Positions 28,757 through 36,285 of a stretch of DNA of 64,000 nt are shown here, piece by piece. Below the pieces are notes generated by a model that ran no database searches, was not told the DNA's origin, and worked only from the letters and a program-made list of their open reading frames with translations. The position numbers and the translations under genes were made by a program. Each line of letters starts with the position of its first letter. Within the stretch, counting starts at the first letter, position 1. Source of the stretch: Methylobacterium persicinum (GTDB taxonomy: Bacteria > Pseudomonadota > Alphaproteobacteria > Rhizobiales > Beijerinckiaceae); contig NZ_BPQX01000011.1 in NCBI RefSeq assembly GCF_022179525.1, positions 124,001 to 188,000 on the forward strand. Reading direction: 5' to 3'.

Positions 28757-29275
28757 GTGGGATCCTTTCGATGTCCGGATTGTGCAACCTGTAGCGACTA
28801 CAGGTGCAAGCGCTGATTTGGGCCGTTCACGTGTTCCTCGCTCCGGCCTCGGGACGGCTCTGCGGGCTGCCCCGGTGGGATCGGGTCCAGGATGAGGGAT
28901 CGGCCCGTCCGGCCCGGTCACCACGCGACGGTAGAAGCAGCTGGAGCGGCCGGTGTGACAGGACCCTGCTCGACCGGCCAGGCGAACCCTCAGCCAGATC
29001 GCGTCCTGGCCGCAGTCCACCCGGATCTCCTGGACGTGTTGGACCTGCCCGCTCGTCGCGCCCCTGTGCCAGAGGCGCTGCCGGGACCGGCTCCAGAACC
29101 ACGCCTCACCGGTCTCGATGCTCCTGTGGAGCGCGGCGGCCTTCATCCAGGCCAGCATCAGGACGGCGCCGGAGCCCGCGTCGGTGGCAACGGCCGGAAG
29201 CAGCCCGGCGCCGCCGAAGCGTGGCAATAGCGCGGCGCATTCCTCGCGGGCGATGGTCTCGCCAGAGTGGAACAT
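28757..29275 (-). CDS. HisI-like phosphoribosyl-AMP cyclohydrolase domain, frame open into merT
   Basis: From the ATG at 29275, residues ~25-120 form a full PRA-CH domain: WFWSRSRQRLWHRGATSG, RVDCGQDAIWLRV and SCHTGRSSCFYRR, with the Zn/Mg ligands intact. The remaining ~50 codons have no HisI similarity, cross the mer promoter and continue without a stop into merT (formal frame end 28352). The original C-terminus was apparently lost at the mer junction. HisI is a zinc enzyme; accessory hisI copies are known near metal-homeostasis genes, so a metal-stress backup role is possible. Confidence 0.65.
28779..28809 (-). promoter_or_regulatory. MerR-type mer promoter/operator
   Basis: On the minus strand: TTGCAC, a 19-base spacer and CACAAT, with the dyad CCTGTAGTCGCTACAGG centred in the spacer. 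The overlong 19-base spacing and internal dyad are the hallmark of MerR-family activated promoters. It directs merT-merP-merA. The dyad is the same as the one before merR at 30479-30495, so one regulator probably serves both. Confidence 0.88.
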
Positions 29276-29360
29276 GCGTCGCCCTCGGTCTTGCCCGTGC
29301 CGGGTCGCCGCCGGCGGACCTGCGGCCCCGTCCACGACCCGGCGAAGACCCGAGAGTCGC

Positions 29361-30446
29361 TCACCGGTTGCCGCCCTCGGGCCGGTGACGCCCGATCCCG
29401 TTCGAGCGGGCGAGGGCGAACCAGACGGCGCCGTCCGGATCGACTGCGATCCCGTTCGGTGCCTTGAGGCCGCCCAGACCGATCTCGCTGAGCCGTCCGC
29501 CCGGGGACAGACGGCTGAGCCGTCCGCCACAATGCTGCGTCACCCACAGCGCGTCGCTGCTGGCCGCGATGCCGCAGGGAGACCTCGTGCCCGTACAACG
29601 GGCAGGGTGGCCGTCCTCGGAAACGGAACCAGGCGCGCACGATGCGAGCGTAAACTCGGTCACGCTGCCGTCTGTCGTGATCCGACCGATGGCATCCGCC
29701 GCAGCCTCGGTGAACCACAGGGCGCCGTCCGGACCGGAAACGATATTTTGCGGGGCGCTATCTGGGGTCGGCAGCGGGAACTCCGCAACCTGGCCGGCCG
29801 GTGTGATCCGGCCGACCGTGTTGCTGTTGAAGCCCGTGAACCAGAGATTGCCGTCGGGCCCGAGCGTGATGCCGTAAGGCGTCAGGGTCTTGGCGAGGCT
29901 GAACTCGCTCATCCTCCCCTCGGCCGTGATGCGGCCGATCCGGTTCGTGCCCGACAGCGTGAACCACAGGGCACCGTCGGGCCCCGTCGTGAGGCCGAAC
30001 GGGTAGCTCTCGGGCGTCGGGACCGGATATTCCGTGATCACGCCCGCAGGCGTGATGCGCCCGATCTTGTTGCCGCGGTTCTGCGTGAACCACAGGGCGC
30101 CGTCCGGACCGGCCACGATCGCCTGTGGGCGGCTGTCTTGGGTCGGGATGGGGTATTCGGTCAGTTCGCCGTCGGGAGCGAGCCGCCCGATCCTGTTGCC
30201 CTGCTTCTCCGTGAACCAGATGGTGCCACCGGGTCCGACGGCCACGCTTTCCGGGTAGCTGTCGGGGATCGGGAGCGCGAAGAGCCCCACGTCGCCGGCG
30301 TGCGCCGGGCCGGTCAGGGCCAGGACGACCGGAAGGCTCCCGAGGCGCAGCGGCCGGAGGCGGAAGCGCGAGATTTCGTCGATCACACTCCGGGCATGCC
30401 TGCGCAAGGCCTGGGGGACGCGGGCAATCAAGGAGAATTTCAACAC
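29361..30446 (-). CDS. Exported beta-propeller, streptogramin-lyase (Vgb) like
   Basis: About 361 residues from a GTG at 30446, chosen because GGAGGG precedes it and there is no suitable ATG. The N-terminus has a signal-like stretch ending in LALTGPAHAG. The body is a series of ~42-residue repeats, each with GPDGALWFT and NRIGRITP-type blades, as in virginiamycin B lyase and SMP-30/NHL propellers. Secretion argues against antibiotic lysis as the main role. It stands divergent from merR and is preceded by a mer-type operator, so it is probably induced with the mercury genes. Confidence 0.8.
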   Translation of the reverse strand: MLKFSLIARVPQALRRHARSVIDEISRFRLRPLRLGSLPVVLALTGPAHAGDVGLFALPIPDSYPESVAVGPGGTIWFTEKQGNRIGRLAPDGELTEYPIPTQDSRPQAIVAGPDGALWFTQNRGNKIGRITPAGVITEYPVPTPESYPFGLTTGPDGALWFTLSGTNRIGRITAEGRMSEFSLAKTLTPYGITLGPDGNLWFTGFNSNTVGRITPAGQVAEFPLPTPDSAPQNIVSGPDGALWFTEAAADAIGRITTDGSVTEFTLASCAPGSVSEDGHPARCTGTRSPCGIAASSDALWVTQHCGGRLSRLSPGGRLSEIGLGGLKAPNGIAVDPDGAVWFALARSNGIGRHRPEGGNR

Positions 30447-30468
30447 GGCTTTCCCTCCCACCTTGGAG

Positions 30469-30499
30469 GGGCTAGCATCTGTAGCGACTACAGGTTCAA
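30469..30499 (-). promoter_or_regulatory. MerR-type operator between merR and the propeller gene
   Basis: Minus strand: TTGAAC, a 19-base spacer and TAGCCC (weak -10). The dyad CTGTAGTCGCTACAG is the same as at the merT promoter. The orientation of the 19-base architecture drives the propeller gene; the divergent merR start lies 11 bases beyond its edge, so MerR would also control itself. Confidence 0.75.
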
Positions 30500-30509
30500 G
30501 GAGATTTGC

Positions 30510-30944
30510 ATGGGCATCGTTCCTGCGTCGCGCGGACGCGCTGCCCTGACCATCGGGGCGCTTTCTGAGGGAACCGGCGTCAACATCGAGACGATCCGGT
30601 ATTACGAGAAGGTCAAGCTCCTGCCGGCACCGCCCCGGACGGCCGGGAACCAGCGGATCTACGATCGAGCTCACCGGCAGAGGTTGACCTTCATCCGCCG
30701 GGCCCGCGAGCTCGGGTTCAGCGTCGAGGACATCCGGGCGCTGCTGACGCTCGTCGACCGCCACGCGGTCACCTGCGGGGAAGTCCAGGGCGTCGCCGAC
30801 CGCCAACTGATCGCGGTGCGGGCGAAGATCGCCGACCTCCGGCGGATGGAGCGCGTCCTGAAGGACATGACCGCGGCCTGTATCGGCGGCCTCGTACCCG
30901 ACTGTCCGATCATGGAGACGCTGTTCCAGGACGAGGACTCGTGA
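30510..30944 (+). CDS. merR: MerR-family mercury-type regulator
   Basis: 144 residues: N-terminal winged HTH (LTIGALSEGTGVNIETIRYYEKV), dimer helix and C-terminal metal loop. The ligand cysteines are C89, C124 and C132. The 35-residue gap from first to second equals that of MerR (C82-C117), while the last gap is 8 rather than 9. AAGGAG precedes the ATG. The gene faces the propeller/mer genes and identical operators occur at both promoters. Hg(II) is the likely inducer from context. Confidence 0.88.
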   Translation: MGIVPASRGRAALTIGALSEGTGVNIETIRYYEKVKLLPAPPRTAGNQRIYDRAHRQRLTFIRRARELGFSVEDIRALLTLVDRHAVTCGEVQGVADRQLIAVRAKIADLRRMERVLKDMTAACIGGLVPDCPIMETLFQDEDS

Positions 30945-31676
30945 CGCCTGCATCCGCCGGCCGTATGCTTCGGGCACGCGGCCGGCGGCTTCCCGCCGCC
31001 TCAGGTGGCCGACGGCCTGCTCCACACGTGACCGCCAGCAGCGAGCGCGCTCAAACCGGCACCCTCCGAGGCCGGCCGATAGGTTCGCGGGCAGACGCCG
31101 CCGAGCCTGTTCGACAATCCAGACCGAACTTCGCATTCACCTCTGGCCGATACGGAACCGAAGAAACTTCCGGCCCGGCGGAAACCTGAAGCTGCTCCAG
31201 GTTTGTTGACCATCGTGCGTGCGGCCATCGGCCCATCTTCTGTCGCCGGTCGGGTCAGACGCGGGCTCGTCCGAGGCACCAAGCCGAGCCGGGGCCCGCT
31301 TGCGCCTGTCTGGCTGCCGACCTGTTCGGGGAGGTTCCATGCTGTCCGCTCGCGGCCCTTCGCGTGAGGTGGGCAATATCCCGGAACCGGCGCGAGCGCG
31401 GGAGTCGCCACCTTCCTCGCCTTCGCCGCGCTTGCCCTCGTCCGCTGTGGCTTGCCCATCCATCCATCTTCCGTCCGACGTGCCACTGGCCTCCGTGGCT
31501 CCGTACGAACCGGCGGCCGCAGGTGCCCTTGCAGCGCTCGGGCGGGTCGGCTTCGGCTGACACCTCCGACGGTGCTGCGCCACCTGCGCGCGCAATGCGG
31601 GCCGTCCCGGCAGGGCTCGCGACCGAAGAGGAGCTGCCGGTGAGCAGGACATCCCTCGCAAGTCTGGGTGAACGAG
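30945..31676. other. Gene-poor stretch with an orphan dyad
   Basis: No gene supported; open frames on both strands are compositional. A 23-base interrupted palindrome, AAACCTG ... CAGGTTT, lies at 31182-31204 and is directly followed by TTGACC at 31206-31211. It resembles a MerR-family operator, but no 19-base-spaced promoter could be fitted. It could regulate the flavoprotein gene ~470 bases downstream. Confidence 0.4.
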
Positions 31677-33035
31677 ATGGCTGGAAGCTACGACTTGATC
31701 ATCATCGGCAGTGGCACGGCGGCCATGGTCGCGAGCAATCGGGCCTCGGCCGCCGGCCGTAAGGTCGCAGTGACCGACTTCCGGCCCTTCGGCGGCACCT
31801 GCGCCCTGCGCGGATGCGACCCCAAGAAGATGCTGGTGACCGGCGCCCAGGTGATGGACGACATCCGCCGCATGCGCACCCGCGGGGTGGTCGCGCCCGA
31901 GGCTCGGATGTCCTGGCCGGAGCTCATGGCGTTCAAGCGCACCTTCACGGCCCCGATCCCGGAGAAGCAGGCGAGGAACTACGCCGGGAAGGGCATCGAC
32001 GCCTTTCACGGCCAAGCCCGCTTCGTGGGTCGGAACGCGGTCGCGATCGCGGGCGAGGGCGTTTGCGAGGCGCGGCACATCCTGATCGCGGCCGGAGCCC
32101 GCCCAGCGCCGCTCCCCTTTCCCGGCGCCGAGCACCTCGTCACCAACGAGGAGTTCCTGGAGCTTGAGGAGCTCCCGCCTCGTATCATCCTGGTCGGGGG
32201 TGGCTACATCGCGGCCGAGTTCTCGCACATCGCGGCCCGGGCGGGCGCGAGCGTCGCGATCCTGCAGCGTGGCGAGCGCCTCCTGACCCAGTTCGACCCC
32301 GAGCTCGTCGGTTGGCTCATGGAGAGCTTCCACGAGGCGGGGATCGACGTGCGGACGCGGCGCGCCGTCGTGCGGGTCGAGAAGGCGGGGCACGGGTACA
32401 CGGTCCTGACGCGGTCCGAGACCGGCGCCGAGGAGGCGATGGAGGCCGACCTCGTGGTCCACGCCGCGGGCCGAATCCCGGATCTGGAGCCGCTGCAGCT
32501 CGATGCCGCCGGCGTCGCGCGGGACGAGCGCGGGCATCTCAGGCTCAACGCGTTCCTGCAGAGCCCATCGAACCCTGCCGTCTACGCCGCAGGCGACGCC
32601 GCCCGGACGGGGCCGCCCCTCACGCCGGTATCGAGCCACGACGCCAAGGTTGCCGTGCGGAACATGATCGAGGGCAATCAGTACCGGCCTGACTATCGCG
32701 GCGTCCCGAGCGTCGCCTTCACTATCCCCCCGATCGCGAGCGTCGGGCTGAGCGAGGCAGAGGCGCGGCAGAGGAACTTGAGGTTCCGCCTGCGGAGCCA
32801 GAGGGTGTCCGGCTGGTACACGGCCCGGCGCGTCGCCGAGCCCACCTACGGCTTCAAGGTTCTGGTCGACGAGGACACCGACCGCGTGCTCGGTGCGCAC
32901 TTGGTCGGCCCCCACGTCGATGAGGTCATCAACATCTTCGGCCTGGCGATCCGGCATGGTCTCACGGCCGAAGACCTGAAAACGACGATGTTCGCCTACC
33001 CAACCGGAGCATCCGACATCGGATACATGCTCTGA
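31677..33035 (+). CDS. MerA/glutathione-reductase-like flavoprotein
   Basis: ~452 residues of the class I pyridine-nucleotide disulfide oxidoreductase family: FAD site LIIIGSGTAAMVASN, redox disulfide GGTCALRGCDPKK, NAD(P) site LVGGGYIAAEFSHIAARAG, second FAD block VYAAGDAAR. The C-terminus (FAYPTGASDIGYML) lacks both the MerA CC pair and the usual HPT(xx)E active-site motif, so it is neither a standard mercuric nor glutathione reductase. Start: ATG at 31677; an in-frame GTG at 31668 is also possible. No clear partners next to it. Confidence 0.88.
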   Translation: MAGSYDLIIIGSGTAAMVASNRASAAGRKVAVTDFRPFGGTCALRGCDPKKMLVTGAQVMDDIRRMRTRGVVAPEARMSWPELMAFKRTFTAPIPEKQARNYAGKGIDAFHGQARFVGRNAVAIAGEGVCEARHILIAAGARPAPLPFPGAEHLVTNEEFLELEELPPRIILVGGGYIAAEFSHIAARAGASVAILQRGERLLTQFDPELVGWLMESFHEAGIDVRTRRAVVRVEKAGHGYTVLTRSETGAEEAMEADLVVHAAGRIPDLEPLQLDAAGVARDERGHLRLNAFLQSPSNPAVYAAGDAARTGPPLTPVSSHDAKVAVRNMIEGNQYRPDYRGVPSVAFTIPPIASVGLSEAEARQRNLRFRLRSQRVSGWYTARRVAEPTYGFKVLVDEDTDRVLGAHLVGPHVDEVINIFGLAIRHGLTAEDLKTTMFAYPTGASDIGYML

Positions 33036-33550
33036 ACGGCTGCGTTCTCGACGAGCAGGTGAAGGCAGGCGGCCTCGGAGAGCGGGGGCGTGGCTTGCAC
33101 CCGGCTGCGCCGTCGCAGCCGGACGGAGTCCCGCGGCGCCGCCTTCGTGACAGGCACGTCCACGTCGCTGATCGTCGACGAGGCCGCGACACCCGCCCCT
33201 GGGGCTTCGCCTCGCCCGGCCGAGAGTCCCCGACGCTCGCGCAGGTCCGCGGCTTGGCAAACCAGCGCGTGTACGGCGCAGCGGCAGCGAGGATGGCGGA
33301 GCCGCTCCAGCGCTTCCAGGGGCTCTGCACCGGGGCCCTCCTGCACGGTACGCTCCTGCTCCGCTTGCGCAGCGGGACTCGGTGCACCCGAGCGGCCCGC
33401 CGGCGCCGGTTGGGCCGTCCGCGGTCACCTCAAACTGGGCTGGTGGGCCGTCCCGGCCTTAAGAGGTGTCGAATGCGGGGCACGGCTCCGCTCCGACGCG
33501 TTCCGCCTCAGAGACCCTGCCGCCCCGGGACGAGAACGGACCGTCGAGGC
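33036..33550. other. Gene-poor stretch
   Basis: I see no supported gene, repeat or promoter here. Open frames on both strands are Arg/Ser-rich and motif-free. Confidence 0.4.
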
Positions 33551-33805
33551 TCAATGCGGCTGCCTCGATCGACTTCCATACGTCGGGGAAGCGCGTCCCG
33601 TGCCCTGCTCGTCCGCGAAGCCAAGGCATGCCTCGGCCACGCAGGCCGATGCCGACGACGGGTCGGCCGCGCCGGCGAGGGCCTCCAGGGCGCGCATGAG
33701 GTGCTCGGCCGCGTCGCGATGTCCCTCGCGGCGCGCCTGCCGGAATGCGGAGAGGATGACGGTGTCGAGGGTATCCTCCTCGAATTCGGGTGTTGGCGTG
33801 CTCAG
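33551..33805 (-). CDS. Small conserved-looking protein after the MFS gene (no standard start)
   Basis: 84 codons in the frame STPTPEFEEDTLDTVILSAF, then RQARREGHRDAAEHLMRALE, CVAEACLGFADEQ. The composition and helix-forming pattern look like a real protein of the kind found in Methylobacterium ('aAEHLLRALE'). No ATG/GTG/TTG fits; a CTG at 33805 overlaps the MFS stop codon in the way an ATGA would and follows AAGGAGG at good spacing. Either CTG is used or an ATG was mutated. Function unknown. Confidence 0.5.
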   Translation of the reverse strand: MSTPTPEFEEDTLDTVILSAFRQARREGHRDAAEHLMRALEALAGAADPSSASACVAEACLGFADEQGTGRASPTYGSRSRQPH

Positions 33806-35013
33806 GGGCGTCCTCCTTCGACGGACGGCGTCTCGGGCCTGAAGAGACGCACGGCAGTTGCGGCCAGCGCCAGTTCCGCCGCCGCGAACAGCGCGAGCGT
33901 CGTCCCGAACCCGAAGCGGAGCAATCCGCCGAAGAGCAGGCTTCCCAGCCCGAACCCGGTGAACAGCAGGCAGACGTTGAGCCCCATGGCCTGCCCCGGA
34001 CGTTGGCCCCCGAGCGCGGTGACGACGCCGGCGAGCAGCGGCTGGGTCATGTCGTAGCCGAGCGACAGGACCGTTACCGCCGCCGCAGCCAGGAGAAGCG
34101 GCGCGTCGAGGGTCAGAGCTGCCGCCGCGAAGGCCCCCAGGAGCAGCCCGACCGGGAGCAGGCGGCCGCGCCCTCGCCGGTCCGCGATGCGGCCGATGAC
34201 AGGCCCCAGGAGGAAGCCCGGGATGCCGTAGCCGAGGAGCGCAAGGCCGACCCCGACGGGACCGAGCCCGTATCGCTGCTCGAAGTACAGGCCGAGCCAG
34301 GTGAACACGCCGGAGTGGAACATCGAGTTGAGCAGGACGAAGCTATAGGTGCGGCGTCCGCGTGGGATGAGCAGGAGGTCGCGATAGCCGCGGAACAGGT
34401 CGGGCAGCCGTGTCCCGATCGCCGTGGCGCCCGGGATGATCCCCCGTGACGGCGCAAGGACGAGCAGGAGCGCGCCCCCGGCGGCGCCGACGGTCAGGAA
34501 GAGGCCGCGCCATCCGGCGACCGGTTCGAGCAGGGCGCCGAAGGTCGACCCGAAAGCCATGCCGCCGGCCATGGCGCCGAACAGCCATCCCAAGGGGCGC
34601 CCGCGTCGTTCGTAGGGGAAGAGCCGGCCCACGAGAACGAGGCCGAGGGGGACGACCCCGCTCGCCCCCAGGCCGGTCAGGAAGCGCCACGTGGCGAGTT
34701 GCCCGACCGAGCTCGCCGTGGCTGTCAGGGCCGTCAGCGCAGCGAAGGCGGCCAGGGAACCCGCCATGACGCGCCAGACGCCGAGGCGGTCCGCCAGCAG
34801 CCCGTAGACCAGCGTCGCCGCGCCGTACGGAATCAAATAGGCCGGAACGATGAGCCCGACACGCTCGGGCAAGACGCCGAACCCCTGCGCCAACTGCGGC
34901 AGGACCGGCGCGACCATGAACGCCTGAAAGAAGATCACGAACGCCGCTGCCGCGAGCACGCGGAGGAGGCGCTCGCGGTCAGCCTCCGCGGGTTCCGCCG
35001 TTCCGGGGATCAT
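33802..35013 (-). CDS. MFS transporter
   Basis: 403 residues and 12 predicted TM helices, with the loop 2-3 motif A (LLADRLGVWRVM) and WRFLTGLGASGVVPLG in TM5. The shape is that of a drug- or metabolite-type MFS exporter. Its start overlaps the HMA protein gene by 4 bp, making it the second-last gene of the 39.4-33.6 kb operon. A role in metal or metal-complex export is inferred from that context alone. Confidence 0.88.
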   Translation of the reverse strand: MIPGTAEPAEADRERLLRVLAAAAFVIFFQAFMVAPVLPQLAQGFGVLPERVGLIVPAYLIPYGAATLVYGLLADRLGVWRVMAGSLAAFAALTALTATASSVGQLATWRFLTGLGASGVVPLGLVLVGRLFPYERRGRPLGWLFGAMAGGMAFGSTFGALLEPVAGWRGLFLTVGAAGGALLLVLAPSRGIIPGATAIGTRLPDLFRGYRDLLLIPRGRRTYSFVLLNSMFHSGVFTWLGLYFEQRYGLGPVGVGLALLGYGIPGFLLGPVIGRIADRRGRGRLLPVGLLLGAFAAAALTLDAPLLLAAAAVTVLSLGYDMTQPLLAGVVTALGGQRPGQAMGLNVCLLFTGFGLGSLLFGGLLRFGFGTTLALFAAAELALAATAVRLFRPETPSVEGGRP

Positions 35014-35249
35014 GCCTGTACCTCGGCGCCGTCGAACCCGCCATTGGCGAGCGCCGACCGGATCTCCGCGGGTCCGACGCGGGACGGCTCGAAGCGAACG
35101 GCGACGTGCTTACGCCAGGCGCTGGCCCTCGCCTGCCGGACACCCGGAATGGCCATCAGCAGGTCACGGACCGTCTCGGCGCAGCCGTCGCATAACATGG
35201 TTGGCACGGAGAGGGTGACCTCCGTCAGAAAGGCGGTTTCGTCGCTCAT
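35010..35249 (-). CDS. Cytosolic HMA-domain metal chaperone
   Basis: 79 residues forming a single HMA fold: VPTMLCDGCAETVRDLL (CxxC), then IPGVRQARAS and a second half ending GGFDGAEV. No signal peptide. It would bind a soft metal and hand it to a transporter. It lies 14 bp downstream of the CcdA-like gene and overlaps the MFS gene. Confidence 0.9.
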   Translation of the reverse strand: MSDETAFLTEVTLSVPTMLCDGCAETVRDLLMAIPGVRQARASAWRKHVAVRFEPSRVGPAEIRSALANGGFDGAEVQA

Positions 35250-35263
35250 GAGGTCTCCGGGGT

Positions 35264-35944
35264 TCAGAGCAGGTCCGCGTAGACCCGCGCGTAGTAGGCG
35301 CTGACCAGTAGGAGGGCGGCGCCGCTGAGGAGCTGCAGGGCTCGGCCCCAGACGCCGAGGCGGGCCAGGCGGGTGACCGCGCTCCCGGCCGCACCGGCGG
35401 CGAGGAAGGGCAGGCCCCGACCGAGGCCGAAGGCGAGGGCGAGGACGACGCCGCGCCCGTCCCGACCCTCCGCGGCCGCCACCGTGAGCAGCAGCAACAG
35501 CGGCGCGGCCGAGGTGCCGACGCTGAACACCACGCCGTAGGCGAAGGCGCCGAGCAGGCCGGGGTGGCGCCAGGCCGTCAGCGCTCGGGTGCGCAGGCGC
35601 GGCCACCAGAAGGCGAGCAGCGCCGCCGCGAGCGAGACGCCGGCCATGAGCAGGGCCCAGCTCCGGCCGAACGCCTCCGTCGCGAGCGCGCCGAGATGTC
35701 CCACCGCGGAGCCGAGGGCGGCGAGGCTCAGGACGATTCCGGCGAAGAAGGACCCGGCCACCTGCAGGCCGGCGCGGCGGGACCCCGCCTCCGAGGCCCC
35801 GGCGACGCTGGCCAAGCCGAGCCCGACCGGCAGGGTGCAGGGGCAGACCGCGCTGGCCAGGACCCCGGCAAGGAACGCGATCCAGAGGGCGGCCGGCCCG
35901 CCGGCGCCGGTCGCCAGGGGCCGGACGAGATGTTCGAGCGTCAC
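35264..35944 (-). CDS. CcdA/DsbD-like membrane protein
   Basis: 226 residues and about six TM helices. TM1 has LASAVCPCTLPVGLGLAS, a CPC where true CcdA has SPC, and the second conserved Cys-Pro pair of TM4 is not evident (FSVGTSAAPLLL). It belongs to the CcdA/LysE-like membrane superfamily, but thiol electron transfer is doubtful; a metal-transfer role through the CPC is conceivable. It overlaps the upstream HMA gene by 4 bp. Confidence 0.75.
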   Translation of the reverse strand: MTLEHLVRPLATGAGGPAALWIAFLAGVLASAVCPCTLPVGLGLASVAGASEAGSRRAGLQVAGSFFAGIVLSLAALGSAVGHLGALATEAFGRSWALLMAGVSLAAALLAFWWPRLRTRALTAWRHPGLLGAFAYGVVFSVGTSAAPLLLLLTVAAAEGRDGRGVVLALAFGLGRGLPFLAAGAAGSAVTRLARLGVWGRALQLLSGAALLLVSAYYARVYADLL

Positions 35945-36285
35945 GGCGCCACCACGGGAGGACCGGGGGTGTAGCCGAGGCCCGCGACGGCCGTCCGCAC
36001 GCGACCGAGCAGGAGGGGTCGGCCGGCGGCGTAGGTGACGCGGAGCGTGCGGCCGACGAAATCGATCTCCGCGTCGGTCACCCCGTCCACCTTCCGGACC
36101 GCACGCTTGATCGAGGCGGCGCAGGAGAGGCAGACCATGCCTTCCACCGGGAGGGTCGCGACCTTCAGATCGGAGCCGCGGCGTGACGTGGCCGGCGTGT
36201 CCTCTTGGGCCCGAACAGGCCCCACCGGTCCCAGGAGGAGAGCTGCCAGTGCGGCCGCCCCGCTCGAAGAAATCAGGAACCTCAT
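35941..36285 (-). CDS. Exported HMA-domain protein, MerP-like
   Basis: 114 residues with a signal peptide (SSGAAALAALLLGPVGPVRAQ) and an HMA domain with VEGMVCLSCAASIKRAV and VDGVTDAEIDF. A periplasmic soft-metal binder comparable to MerP. Its start overlaps the stop of the P-type ATPase gene, and its end overlaps the CcdA-like gene. Confidence 0.9.
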   Translation of the reverse strand: MRFLISSSGAAALAALLLGPVGPVRAQEDTPATSRRGSDLKVATLPVEGMVCLSCAASIKRAVRKVDGVTDAEIDFVGRTLRVTYAAGRPLLLGRVRTAVAGLGYTPGPPVVAP

